From NCBI GenBank assembly GCA_040881175.1, contig JBBEDS010000010.1:1-29711 (forward strand): a stretch of 29,711 nucleotides of DNA, written 5' to 3'. The notes beneath the pieces are model-generated. The model saw nothing but the letters and a program-made list of their open reading frames with translations, did not search any database and was not told the DNA's origin. Origin of the DNA: JBBEDS01 sp040881175 (GTDB lineage: Bacteria > Patescibacteriota > Minisyncoccia > 2-02-FULL-40-12 > IGHO2-01-FULL-4-A). Both the position numbers and the translations under genes were made by a program. Shown piece by piece: positions 1-6,298 of the stretch (positions are counted from its first letter, which is position 1; the number at the start of each line of letters is the position of its first letter).

Positions 1-31
1 GCACCAGTAGCAACTTTTACCTTCATCCTAG

Positions 32-65
32 AAACAGAAACCACTAAAGGTTTCTGTTTTGTTTT
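32..65 (+). terminator. Rho-independent terminator of an off-window plus-strand gene
   Basis: A perfect 11-bp stem (32-42 with 49-59) with a 6-nt loop is followed by a T-rich run (TTTTGTTTT). The T run lies on the plus-strand side, so a plus-strand gene probably ends just left of the window. A TAG at 8-10 and a TAA at 45-47 are possible ends in two frames. Too little sequence remains to identify that gene. Confidence 0.8.
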
Positions 66-69
66 ACTG

Positions 70-98
70 TTGCGCCCTATTACTACTTATGCTAAAAA
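70..98 (+). promoter_or_regulatory. Weak candidate promoter for deoC
   Basis: TTGCGC (70-75) and TAAAAA (93-98) are separated by 17 nt. The matches to consensus are 3/6 and 4/6. It lies between the upstream terminator and the deoC ribosome-binding site, where a promoter is needed, but the match itself is poor. Confidence 0.25.
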
Positions 99-116
99 AA
101 TATTGTCTAGCCAAGC

Positions 117-130
117 TGTCTGGTCAGACA
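117..130. promoter_or_regulatory. Palindrome in the deoC leader (possible operator)
   Basis: TGTCTG (117-122) and CAGACA (125-130) form a perfect 6-bp inverted repeat around GT. A longer alternative arm pair, ATTGTCT (102-108) and AGACAAT (126-132), overlaps it. The element ends 7 nt before the SD of deoC, so it could be a repressor site or an RNA hairpin affecting translation. No regulator gene is adjacent. Confidence 0.3.
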
Positions 131-150
131 ATAAACAGGAGGGCATCGTC

Positions 151-810
151 ATGAGAATATCTCAGTTCATTGATCATACGGCTCTTAAACCGAATATGAC
201 CGGGGAGCAGATCCGCAAACTCTGCGCCGAGGCAAAAAAATACCAGTTTGCAAGCGTTTGCATTAATCCAACATGGGTCAACATCTGTGCAAACCTGCTG
301 TCCGGTACGGAGGTCAAGGTCTGCACAGTCGTCGGGTTCCCATTGGGCGCAAACCTACCGGAGATTAAAGCAGATGAAGCCAGGCTAGCCGTCAAGCAAG
401 GCGCGCACGAAGTGGACATGGTCCTCAATGTAGGCGCACTCAAGTCGGGCAATCTCGAACTGGTCGAGCAGGACATTCGAACGGTCCGTAACGTAGTCCC
501 CAAAGCTACGCTCAAAGTCATCATCGAAACCTGTCTGCTCACCGATGCAGAAAAGGTTGTGGCCTGCAAGCTCTCGCAGAAAGCGGGTGCTGACTTTGTC
601 AAAACCTCGACTGGGTTTTCCACCGGTGGAGCGACCGTCGAGGACATACGCCTAATGCGCGAGGCGGTCGGACCAGATATGGGCGTCAAGGCATCTGGTG
701 GCATCAAAGATTTCACCAGCGCAAAGGCCATGATCGAGGCCGGGGCCACCCGCCTCGGATGTTCAGCTGGCGTCGCTATCGTGTTGGACGCAGAAAATAA
801 GGCTGCTTAA
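151..810 (+). CDS. deoC: Deoxyribose-phosphate aldolase
   Basis: Cytosolic class I aldolase that reversibly splits 2-deoxyribose-5-phosphate into glyceraldehyde-3-phosphate and acetaldehyde, in deoxynucleoside salvage. The 219-residue product matches the short DeoC family in length. Family active-site residues are visible: Asp89 (in HEVDMVLN), the Schiff-base lysine Lys151 (in VKTSTGF) and the second lysine Lys180 (in GVKASGGI). The frame is open further upstream, but the ATG at 151 is chosen because a strong SD (AGGAGGG, 137-143) sits 7 nt before it and the family starts there. It stands alone between terminators. It is clearly more GC-rich than the minus-strand genes, with many C-ending codons, which could mean high expression or transfer. 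A long antisense frame inside it is a shadow. Confidence 0.95.
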   Translation: MRISQFIDHTALKPNMTGEQIRKLCAEAKKYQFASVCINPTWVNICANLLSGTEVKVCTVVGFPLGANLPEIKADEARLAVKQGAHEVDMVLNVGALKSGNLELVEQDIRTVRNVVPKATLKVIIETCLLTDAEKVVACKLSQKAGADFVKTSTGFSTGGATVEDIRLMREAVGPDMGVKASGGIKDFTSAKAMIEAGATRLGCSAGVAIVLDAENKAA

Positions 811-830
811 CGGTCAGCCTGAAAAGAACG

Positions 831-852
831 ACCACCCCCTGGGATGGTTTTT
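831..852 (+). terminator. Rho-independent terminator after deoC
   Basis: An ACCA/TGGT plus CCC/GGG stem, with one C-A mismatch, is followed by TTTTT, about 20 nt after the deoC stop. Confidence 0.7.
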
Positions 853-859
853 ACTTGTT

Positions 860-877
860 ATTTACCCGCATTTACCC
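860..877 (+). repeat. Direct repeat ATTTACCC x2, one helical turn apart
   Basis: ATTTACCC occurs at 860-867 and again at 870-877, exactly 10 bp apart. The first copy covers the -35 element and the second lies in the spacer. This geometry suits two protomers of a DNA-binding regulator, but it could be chance. Confidence 0.35.
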
Positions 878-890
878 TAACCTGGATAAT
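862..890 (+). promoter_or_regulatory. Candidate promoter of the secreted protein/M48 pair
   Basis: TTACCC (862-867), a 17-nt spacer and GATAAT (885-890; 5/6 to consensus) stand 31 nt before the chosen start of the next gene. The -35 is weak but falls inside a direct repeat that may be a regulator site. Confidence 0.45.
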
Positions 891-921
891 AGAACACTAA
901 AAATTGAATGAGGAGTCGGTT

Positions 922-1548
922 ATGGCCGCAAAAAAGATGGTCAAATTACTCGCAGTGCTCTTTGTTATCCTCGGCCAGCTTTGCGTTACCGTAGCCGGTC
1001 AAGAAAATACAATTTACGATCACGAGAGGCAGAGACGTTACGAAGACTACGCAATTCTCCACTACATCTGGATCTCGGCTTTCGGCGCCAGGGCAGATCC
1101 GCTAGATCTAAAGACAAGGGTCGAAGTCGTTATTCCAAACACCCTCAAGTCTTTGAAGAAATTCGTAGGAGAACGCCCGGACAGCTACTTCCTCGACGAA
1201 GCGAAATTGCTGATAGCCGAAGTTAATTTCCTATCTGGTCCAGCTGGTTCAAACAGGTTAGACCCAACATATTTCCAAACCAAGTTCAATATGAGCTGGC
1301 TGGAGGCTGCCAAACCCTGGCTGATGGATATCATAAATAATCATCCCGAAGATAGATACTTCGATATTATCGGCGGGAAGAGTGAAAATGAATTTACGGC
1401 AGCGATCGCTCTCTGGTATTTAGGAGCCTGGAATGGCGATCCTAATTTTCTGAGAATGCTGATTCTTAAATATCCGACTAGCAAGTATGGACAGCATGCA
1501 ACTGGGCTCCTGAAACAACTCGAAGAACTTGAGAGGAGGAAGAAATGA
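922..1548 (+). CDS. Secreted hypothetical protein, possibly with TPR-like helical repeats
   Basis: I do not recognise the family. The 208-residue product begins with a basic stretch and a hydrophobic segment (about residues 6-25) ending in a small-residue region, as in a Sec signal peptide. The mature part is mostly helical, with repeated hydrophobic/aromatic pairs around 'NHPEDRYF' and 'KYPTSKYGQHA' that resemble tetratricopeptide units of periplasmic lipoproteins; that resemblance is weak. The start at 922 is chosen because AGGAG (911-915) lies 6 nt upstream; an ATG at 904 would include the SD inside the gene. Its stop overlaps the start of the M48 protease gene, so the two are cotranscribed and perhaps act together outside the membrane. 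Confidence 0.75.
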   Translation: MAAKKMVKLLAVLFVILGQLCVTVAGQENTIYDHERQRRYEDYAILHYIWISAFGARADPLDLKTRVEVVIPNTLKSLKKFVGERPDSYFLDEAKLLIAEVNFLSGPAGSNRLDPTYFQTKFNMSWLEAAKPWLMDIINNHPEDRYFDIIGGKSENEFTAAIALWYLGAWNGDPNFLRMLILKYPTSKYGQHATGLLKQLEELERRKK

Positions 1549-2609
1549 TGGGAAAAATCTCTCTGATACTTATAGCAACCATGCTCTCACAATCCTGCGC
1601 CCTAAAAGGACAGAAGGCGGATCCACCGACGGCGCAACAGCAAAAATCTGACTACAAGAAGCCGCCGAAACCAAACCAAGAATACCCCGGCGACCACTGG
1701 GATGTAGAGAATATCGGATTAAGAGATGTGGCTCAAGGAATGAACTTTTTCTCTCTCGAGAAAGAGATCGCTATAGGCAAACAGTATGCCGATGAGATTG
1801 AGAAAAATACTAAGATAATTGACGATCCTGTCATTGCCGAATACGTTAACCGCCTCGGGCAGAATCTGGTTCGCAGTTCTGATGCCAAGGTTCCGTTCAC
1901 TATCAAGGTGATTGACGATCCTGAAGTAAATGCATTTGCTCTGCCCGGTGGATTCTTCTTTGTAAACTCCGGCCTCATTATGAAGGCCGACGAGGAGGCA
2001 GAACTGGCTGGTGTAATGGCTCATGAGATCGCTCATGTGGCCGCAAGACACGGTACTAGGCAAGTTACGAAAGCAAAGATAATTGATATCGCCTCTATCC
2101 CCCTGATCTTTATGGGTGGCTGGGCAGGATACGGCATACGTCAGGCAGCAGGATTCGCGATTCCCATAACATTTCTGAAGTTCTCCAGAAACTTTGAACG
2201 GGAAGCTGACGAACTCGGCACTCAATATATGTATAAGGCTGGATATGATCCGACTATGCTTGCCAGTTTCTTCGAGAAATTACAAGCAATGCAAAAGAGA
2301 AAACAAGGGAAAATGAGCAAGATATTTTCTTCTCACCCATCCCATGAATCTCGTATGGCATTTATACAAAGCTTACTGTCAGTTAAAGAAGTGTTTGCTC
2401 CAAAGACCGAGTACGTTGTGAGCACTTCAGAATTTGCCGAGGTAAGAGCAAGACTGGAACGACAGACCAATATCAATAACAAAAACCGGCAGGAAGATCC
2501 TGATAGGCCTACGCTAAGACGCAAGGACACAGACAAGATTGAAGTCCCTGAAGATGGCAAAACGACCGAAGAGGAAGAAGACGAACGACCAACTATTAAG
2601 AGAAAATAA
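1545..2609 (+). CDS. M48-family zinc metalloprotease, probable exported lipoprotein
   Basis: Predicted extracytoplasmic zinc endopeptidase of the BepA/YfgC-LoiP type of the M48 family, which works in envelope protein quality control. The zinc motif HEIAH is at residues 160-164 (AHEIAHVAARHG), and the third ligand is Glu220 in FEREADELG. The family signature FALPGGFFFVNSGL precedes it at about residue 131. The N-terminus is hydrophobic and ends in LSQSC at Cys18, an imperfect lipobox, so lipidation is likely but not certain. Residues 180-210 are hydrophobic. The last ~50 residues are a low-complexity charged tail rich in Glu, Arg and Lys. Two ATGs (1545, 1548) lie 5 and 8 nt after AGGAGG (1534-1539) and cannot be separated. 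It follows the secreted protein with a 4-nt overlap. Confidence 0.9.
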   Translation: MMGKISLILIATMLSQSCALKGQKADPPTAQQQKSDYKKPPKPNQEYPGDHWDVENIGLRDVAQGMNFFSLEKEIAIGKQYADEIEKNTKIIDDPVIAEYVNRLGQNLVRSSDAKVPFTIKVIDDPEVNAFALPGGFFFVNSGLIMKADEEAELAGVMAHEIAHVAARHGTRQVTKAKIIDIASIPLIFMGGWAGYGIRQAAGFAIPITFLKFSRNFEREADELGTQYMYKAGYDPTMLASFFEKLQAMQKRKQGKMSKIFSSHPSHESRMAFIQSLLSVKEVFAPKTEYVVSTSEFAEVRARLERQTNINNKNRQEDPDRPTLRRKDTDKIEVPEDGKTTEEEEDERPTIKRK

Positions 2610-2628
2610 GCCCCTACGGGGGCCTTTT
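2610..2628 (+). terminator. Terminator after the M48 protease gene
   Basis: GCCCC (2610-2614) pairs with GGGGC (2619-2623) around a TACG loop, followed by CTTTTA. It starts at the base after the M48 stop and overlaps the folD stop by 2 nt, so it separates two converging genes. Confidence 0.75.
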
Positions 2629-3451
2629 ACTTTCCCCTAAAAAGTGTAAGAAGATTTTTTAAAACTGCAGCTACGACAATAGGACCGACACCACCAGGTA
2701 CCGGTGTGATTAAAGAGGCTTTCTTGCTCACCTGTTCAAAGTCAACATCACCTACTACTTTGCCGCCCAGTTCTTCGTATCCAAAATCTATCACTATGGC
2801 TCCTTCTTTAACCATATCTGCAGTTATTAAATTAGGCTTGCCCACTCCGGAGATTATAATATCCGCTTCTTTTGAAATCTCGCCCGGGCTTTTTGTAAAC
2901 TCATTTATCACCTCGACTGTCGCCCCCTCACTAGCAAGCCAGTGACTCACTGGCCTACCCACCAGAAGACCATACCCGAAAATTACACACCTCTTACCTT
3001 TTAAATCAATCTTGTTCTCTTCCAAAACCTCCTTTACTGCTTCGACTGCCGGCGGGAGCACCTTCGATCTGCTTCCGAAGAATGAACCTTGGGCTTTTAG
3101 GGAAAGGACGTCCGGATCCTTATCCTCGGGTATAGAGTTGAGAATATATTGAGTGTTAAATTTTTCTGGCAGTGGCAGTTCTATTATCATGCCGCTGATA
3201 GTAGAGCCCTTTACTATCTGCACAAGGTTTTTTCTGAGTTCTTTGCTCGAGATATCTTCCGGAAATTCATATATCCTAAACTCAATGCCAACTTTTTCTG
3301 CTGCTTTCTTTTTTACTTCCAAGAATTTACGGCCGTTGCCTTGGTCCCCCACTAAAACAGCCGCCACCTGCGGCTTTCTGGTTAGTTTTTTTACCGCCGC
3401 CGAAAGATCGTTTAAAATTTCGTCGGCTATTTTTTTACCATTGATGATCAT
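2627..3451 (-). CDS. folD: FolD-like methylenetetrahydrofolate dehydrogenase/cyclohydrolase, divergent active site
   Basis: Bifunctional NAD(P)-dependent enzyme interconverting 5,10-methylene-, methenyl- and 10-formyl-tetrahydrofolate; pairs functionally with glyA nearby. It has 274 residues, normal for FolD. The catalytic lysine (Lys47 in FLEVKKK) and the aspartate of the KDVDG motif (Asp114 in KDPDV) are kept, and PVPGGVGP is present near 250-257. Several usual residues differ: the Tyr of YxxxK is Phe43, the Gln of the QLPLP motif is Glu91, and the GRSxxVGxP nucleotide loop reads GYGLLVGRP. The cyclohydrolase chemistry or cofactor choice may therefore be altered. The start is ATG 3451; an in-frame TTG at 3466 would sit inside the promoter. 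There is no SD, and the leader would be only about 5 nt. Confidence 0.88.
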   Translation of the reverse strand: MIINGKKIADEILNDLSAAVKKLTRKPQVAAVLVGDQGNGRKFLEVKKKAAEKVGIEFRIYEFPEDISSKELRKNLVQIVKGSTISGMIIELPLPEKFNTQYILNSIPEDKDPDVLSLKAQGSFFGSRSKVLPPAVEAVKEVLEENKIDLKGKRCVIFGYGLLVGRPVSHWLASEGATVEVINEFTKSPGEISKEADIIISGVGKPNLITADMVKEGAIVIDFGYEELGGKVVGDVDFEQVSKKASLITPVPGGVGPIVVAAVLKNLLTLFRGK

Positions 3452-3462
3452 GTATATGGAGA

Positions 3463-3491
3463 ACAATAAAACAAAAACCCTCCTGTGTAAA
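3463..3491 (-). promoter_or_regulatory. folD promoter nested in the upstream terminator
   Basis: TTTACA (3486-3491, minus strand; 5/6), a 17-nt spacer and TATTGT (3463-3468; 4/6). The -35 lies in the loop of the hairpin terminating the preceding gene. The expected start site is about 5 nt before the folD ATG. Confidence 0.55.
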
Positions 3492-3499
3492 ATGGAGGG
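3473..3499 (-). terminator. Terminator of the 109-residue orphan gene
   Basis: On the minus strand CCCTCC (3494-3499) pairs with GGAGGG (3478-3483) around a 10-nt loop and is followed by TTTTT. It lies 7 nt after the stop of the orphan gene. Confidence 0.8.
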
Positions 3500-3506
3500 G
3501 CAGTGA

Positions 3507-3836
3507 CTATTTCTTCGGCCACCCGGTCAGGCGTCGAATAATTGCGAACAAAGGCCGCGCGTTTTTGGCAAATATGGTAACAGCCTTGATATCTTCCATG
3601 CACATCATGTCAGCATCTTTGTAGACCGCCTTCCGGCCAACATTGATCAGAAAACCATGAATGCCAGCATTGTTGACTTTGGTCACAAGACAAAGCCAAT
3701 CCTCGTCGGGGTTACCGCTAAGAGTCGTACTTATCTTCACCAGGTCGTCCTTGTCAATCGTGTCTATAATAAATCTGGTCATTGATGGTCCAACCAAACA
3801 TAAAGATTCCGGCAAAGGCTTCATCAAACTAGGCAT
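3507..3836 (-). CDS. Hypothetical 109-residue soluble protein
   Basis: I do not recognise the family. The product is small, without signal peptide or clear membrane span, with alternating beta-like segments (WLCLVTKV, IHGFLINVG) and a basic C-terminal end (IIRRLTGWPKK). Three features argue that it is real: an SD (AAAGGAG, 3846-3852) 9 nt before the ATG, a well-spaced promoter just upstream, and a clean terminator downstream. It is therefore an independent one-gene unit between glyA and folD, in contrast to the overlapping operon genes next to it. The fold could be a small nucleic-acid or regulatory protein; nothing in the sequence decides this. Confidence 0.75.
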   Translation of the reverse strand: MPSLMKPLPESLCLVGPSMTRFIIDTIDKDDLVKISTTLSGNPDEDWLCLVTKVNNAGIHGFLINVGRKAVYKDADMMCMEDIKAVTIFAKNARPLFAIIRRLTGWPKK

Positions 3837-3874
3837 AATTAAATTCTCCTTTAAAAGTGCTTCGTGCTCAGATG

Positions 3875-3903
3875 AGTTTATCAGCTATTAATTATTATGA
3901 CAA
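3875..3903 (-). promoter_or_regulatory. Promoter of the orphan gene
   Basis: TTGTCA (3898-3903, minus strand; 5/6), a 17-nt spacer and TAAACT (3875-3880; 4/6). It begins 1 nt after the glyA stop, and the leader would be about 30 nt, containing the SD. Confidence 0.6.
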
Positions 3904-3904
3904 G

Positions 3905-5050
3905 CTATTTTAACGCAAGAATTGAGTGTATCTTCTTTGCTATTTTCACCACATCCTTCTCTTTCATTCCCTGAGTGGTTACGGCTGCCGTTCCCAGACG
4001 AATACCAGAGGGATCCCATGGCTTACGGGAATCATGTGGGATCGTATTCTTGTTAACTATTATACCGGCCTTCTCAAGTCGCTCTCCCGCCTCTTTGCCA
4101 GTAATACCGAATGGCGTAACATCGATAAGGACCAGGTGATTATCAGTGCCGCCAGAGATAACACTAAATCCTAATTTTGATAGCTCATCGGCTAGTGCCT
4201 TGGCGTTGGCTATAATTTGGAATGCATATTTTTTAAAATCAGGTCTTAAGGCTTCCTCCAGAGCGACTCCCATCGCAGCGATTGTGTGTAGCTGCGGACC
4301 GCCCTGCAATCCCGGAAATACTGCCTTGTCTATATTATCGGCCAGTTCTTTTTTGGATAAGATCATAGCTCCGCGAGGACCTCTCAAGGTTTTATGAGTC
4401 GTAGTTGTGACAATATCCGCATATGGAAATGGCGAGGGATGTACCCCGCCGATAACCAGTCCAGCTATATGTGAAATATCAGTCATCAACATCGCGCCGA
4501 CGCTATCAGCAATCTCTCTGAATTTTCTGAAATCCAACTTCCGTGGATACGCCGTAGCTCCGGCAACTATTAATTTCGGTCTAAATTTTCTTGCAACTTT
4601 TGATACTTCGTCATAGTCAATTAGCCCGTTCCTACTCACACCGTAATGCTCAAATTTAAAAAGCTTGCCGGTAAAACTAACTTTATGACCATGGGTCAAA
4701 TGGCCGCCATGCTCTAAAGACATCGCTAGAATCTTGTCTCCCAAGCTTAAAGATCCTAGATACGCAGCAAGGTTAGCAATACTGCCAGAGTAAGGCTGTA
4801 CGTTCACTGCCCACTTTTTATCAGAAACCTTAAAAACTTTTAAGGCTAATCTCTTAACCTCGTCCTCTATCTCATCAACTACGCCATTGCCGTAATAATA
4901 CCGCTGGTGAGATTTGCCTTCAGCATATTTATTAGTCAAAGGAGAGCCTAAAGCAGCCAAGACGTCCTTAGATACATAGTTCTCAGAGGCTATCAGGTTT
5001 ATGACTTTTTTCTGACGCTTTGCTTCTTTCTCTATAAGTTTCTTTATCAT
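3905..5050 (-). CDS. glyA: Serine hydroxymethyltransferase
   Basis: Cytosolic PLP enzyme converting serine and tetrahydrofolate to glycine and 5,10-methylenetetrahydrofolate, the main entry of one-carbon units. It has 381 residues, somewhat shorter than the usual 410-420. It starts close to the family's conserved 'INLIASENY' block (residues 17-25). The PLP-binding lysine is Lys220 in TTTTHKTLRGPRG, and MTDISHIAGL (189-198) and EHGGHLTHG (113-121) are conserved active-site segments. The ATG overlaps the stop of the preceding tsaC-like gene by 4 nt (ATGA), so translation is probably coupled. It is the last gene of the sigma-factor cluster. It supplies the substrate for the nearby FolD. Confidence 0.96.
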   Translation of the reverse strand: MIKKLIEKEAKRQKKVINLIASENYVSKDVLAALGSPLTNKYAEGKSHQRYYYGNGVVDEIEDEVKRLALKVFKVSDKKWAVNVQPYSGSIANLAAYLGSLSLGDKILAMSLEHGGHLTHGHKVSFTGKLFKFEHYGVSRNGLIDYDEVSKVARKFRPKLIVAGATAYPRKLDFRKFREIADSVGAMLMTDISHIAGLVIGGVHPSPFPYADIVTTTTHKTLRGPRGAMILSKKELADNIDKAVFPGLQGGPQLHTIAAMGVALEEALRPDFKKYAFQIIANAKALADELSKLGFSVISGGTDNHLVLIDVTPFGITGKEAGERLEKAGIIVNKNTIPHDSRKPWDPSGIRLGTAAVTTQGMKEKDVVKIAKKIHSILALK

Positions 5051-5688
5051 TGTATTCCTAAAATTTTCATCAGTTGGTCAGGGTCAGACGGACCTATGCG
5101 CAAAATTTTAGGTTTTATGGTCGAAAGGTCCAGAATCGTCGAAGGTTTTGAATCTGGTAAAACTCCTGCATCTAAGATTAGGTCTGGCTTCCAAACTTTA
5201 CCCTGAAAAATTTCTATTATCTTATTAATATCCCCAGTTGCTTCATCTCCAGATATATTAGCAGAGGTAGCCGTTAAAGGATACCCGAATTTGCCCAATA
5301 GATTATCCGTGAGAGCAAGATCTGGTATCCTGACGCCCACCGTGGACTGACCGGCAGTCACGATATTCGGAATGACTCTTTTCTTGGGGAGAATCACCGT
5401 TGTCGCTCCGGGCCAAATCTCTGATAAGGACCTCTCGAGCTTGGGGGGCACAAAAGCCAGTTCTCTAACCCATTTGATATTTCTGGCGATTATCGGCATA
5501 GGTTTTACCGTCGGCCTGCTTTTTACTTTAAAAACCTGTTCTACCGCACCCCACTCACAAGCATTAGCACCTAGTCCATATACTGTATCCGTGGGAAATA
5601 CAATAACGCCGCCCTTTTGTAAGACGGCTATCGATTCAGTTATGGCTCTGCTGTTATCGCCTATCAGATCAACTTTAATAATCTTCAT
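5047..5688 (-). CDS. tsaC: TsaC/Sua5/YrdC-type threonylcarbamoyl-AMP synthase
   Basis: Makes threonylcarbamoyl-adenylate from threonine, bicarbonate and ATP, the first step of t6A37 modification of ANN-decoding tRNAs. Visible family segments are GGVIVFPTDTVYGLG near the N-terminus, the basic 'VKSRPTVKPMPI' loop, 'WPGATTVIL', 'TVGVRIPD' and 'TATSANISG'. At 213 residues it has the catalytic YrdC domain and no full Sua5 C-terminal domain. An upstream in-frame start at 5727 adds 13 residues overlapping the HAD gene; ATG 5688 is preferred because the family starts with such a strand (MKIIKVDL). It overlaps the HAD gene by 14 nt and glyA by 4 nt. Confidence 0.92.
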   Translation of the reverse strand: MKIIKVDLIGDNSRAITESIAVLQKGGVIVFPTDTVYGLGANACEWGAVEQVFKVKSRPTVKPMPIIARNIKWVRELAFVPPKLERSLSEIWPGATTVILPKKRVIPNIVTAGQSTVGVRIPDLALTDNLLGKFGYPLTATSANISGDEATGDINKIIEIFQGKVWKPDLILDAGVLPDSKPSTILDLSTIKPKILRIGPSDPDQLMKILGIQ

Positions 5689-6298
5689 ATATCTTTTGCA
5701 ACTCGTAGAAATCAGTGACTGTGTCATCGGCCAGAGTCTCTACTGATGGCTCTTCAAAGAATTTGGAGCCTGGCCGTTTCATCAAGACACAGAATACTGA
5801 AGGAAAGGCCGATTTTACTGCATCCACCGTCTTAACTCGATCATCAACAAAGACTGTGGTCAGCGTTTCTATCTTTTGTTTTGCGAAAAAATCAGTCTTC
5901 AAGCTGTCAGAGGTTATAATAATGGATTCGAAATATCTGTCAATTTTAGAATTTTTGATTTTAAGCATCTGGGCCTCCTCATCTCCGAAGGACAGAATAG
6001 TATTCTGTGTCAGACTTTGGCTGAGAAATTCCTTTGCATCAGGGAAAACATGCCTATGAGCTCTTCGAAAAGTAGAGTCCATGTCCTTAATGAAACTGGC
6101 CGGTGTATCTCCAAAGATCAGCCTTGCCTGGCTGAATGGGTTCCAGCTCCCATGTAACAGTTTGGTTTTTTCATAAGATACTTCGAAATCACCACGGCTT
6201 ATACCGAACTTGTGAAAGACCGAGGAAATACTTTCCATAAAACTGCCGTCATCAAAAAGAGTATGGTCAAAGTCCAGAACTAGCTTTTTGAATCTCAT
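5675..6298 (-). CDS. HAD-superfamily hydrolase
   Basis: Probable phosphatase of the haloacid dehalogenase superfamily. Motif I is LDFDHT with nucleophile Asp9 and acid/base Asp11. Motif II is probably Ser103 in ILSFGDE, and the Mg-binding motif IV is Asp152-Asp153 in FVDDRVKT. Residues 14-95 form a helical cap, so it resembles the beta-phosphoglucomutase/phosphoglycolate phosphatase group. The substrate cannot be told from the sequence. Its ATG overlaps the yvcK-like stop by 4 nt and its own end overlaps tsaC, so it is translated within the sigma-factor operon. Confidence 0.85.
   Translation of the reverse strand: MRFKKLVLDFDHTLFDDGSFMESISSVFHKFGISRGDFEVSYEKTKLLHGSWNPFSQARLIFGDTPASFIKDMDSTFRRAHRHVFPDAKEFLSQSLTQNTILSFGDEEAQMLKIKNSKIDRYFESIIITSDSLKTDFFAKQKIETLTTVFVDDRVKTVDAVKSAFPSVFCVLMKRPGSKFFEEPSVETLADDTVTDFYELQKIYEDY

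Noticed and set aside
1..25. Start of a minus-strand gene (MKVKVATGA...) at the left edge
   Set aside because: Only 8 codons are visible and there is no correctly spaced SD; the terminator next to it points to a plus-strand gene ending instead.
174..749. 191-codon minus-strand frame opposite deoC
   Set aside because: It lies wholly antisense to a confidently identified gene, has no SD or recognisable motif, and arises from deoC's C-rich third positions.
3153..3506. 117-codon plus-strand frame opposite folD
   Set aside because: Overlaps folD and its promoter; no start signal, low-complexity product.
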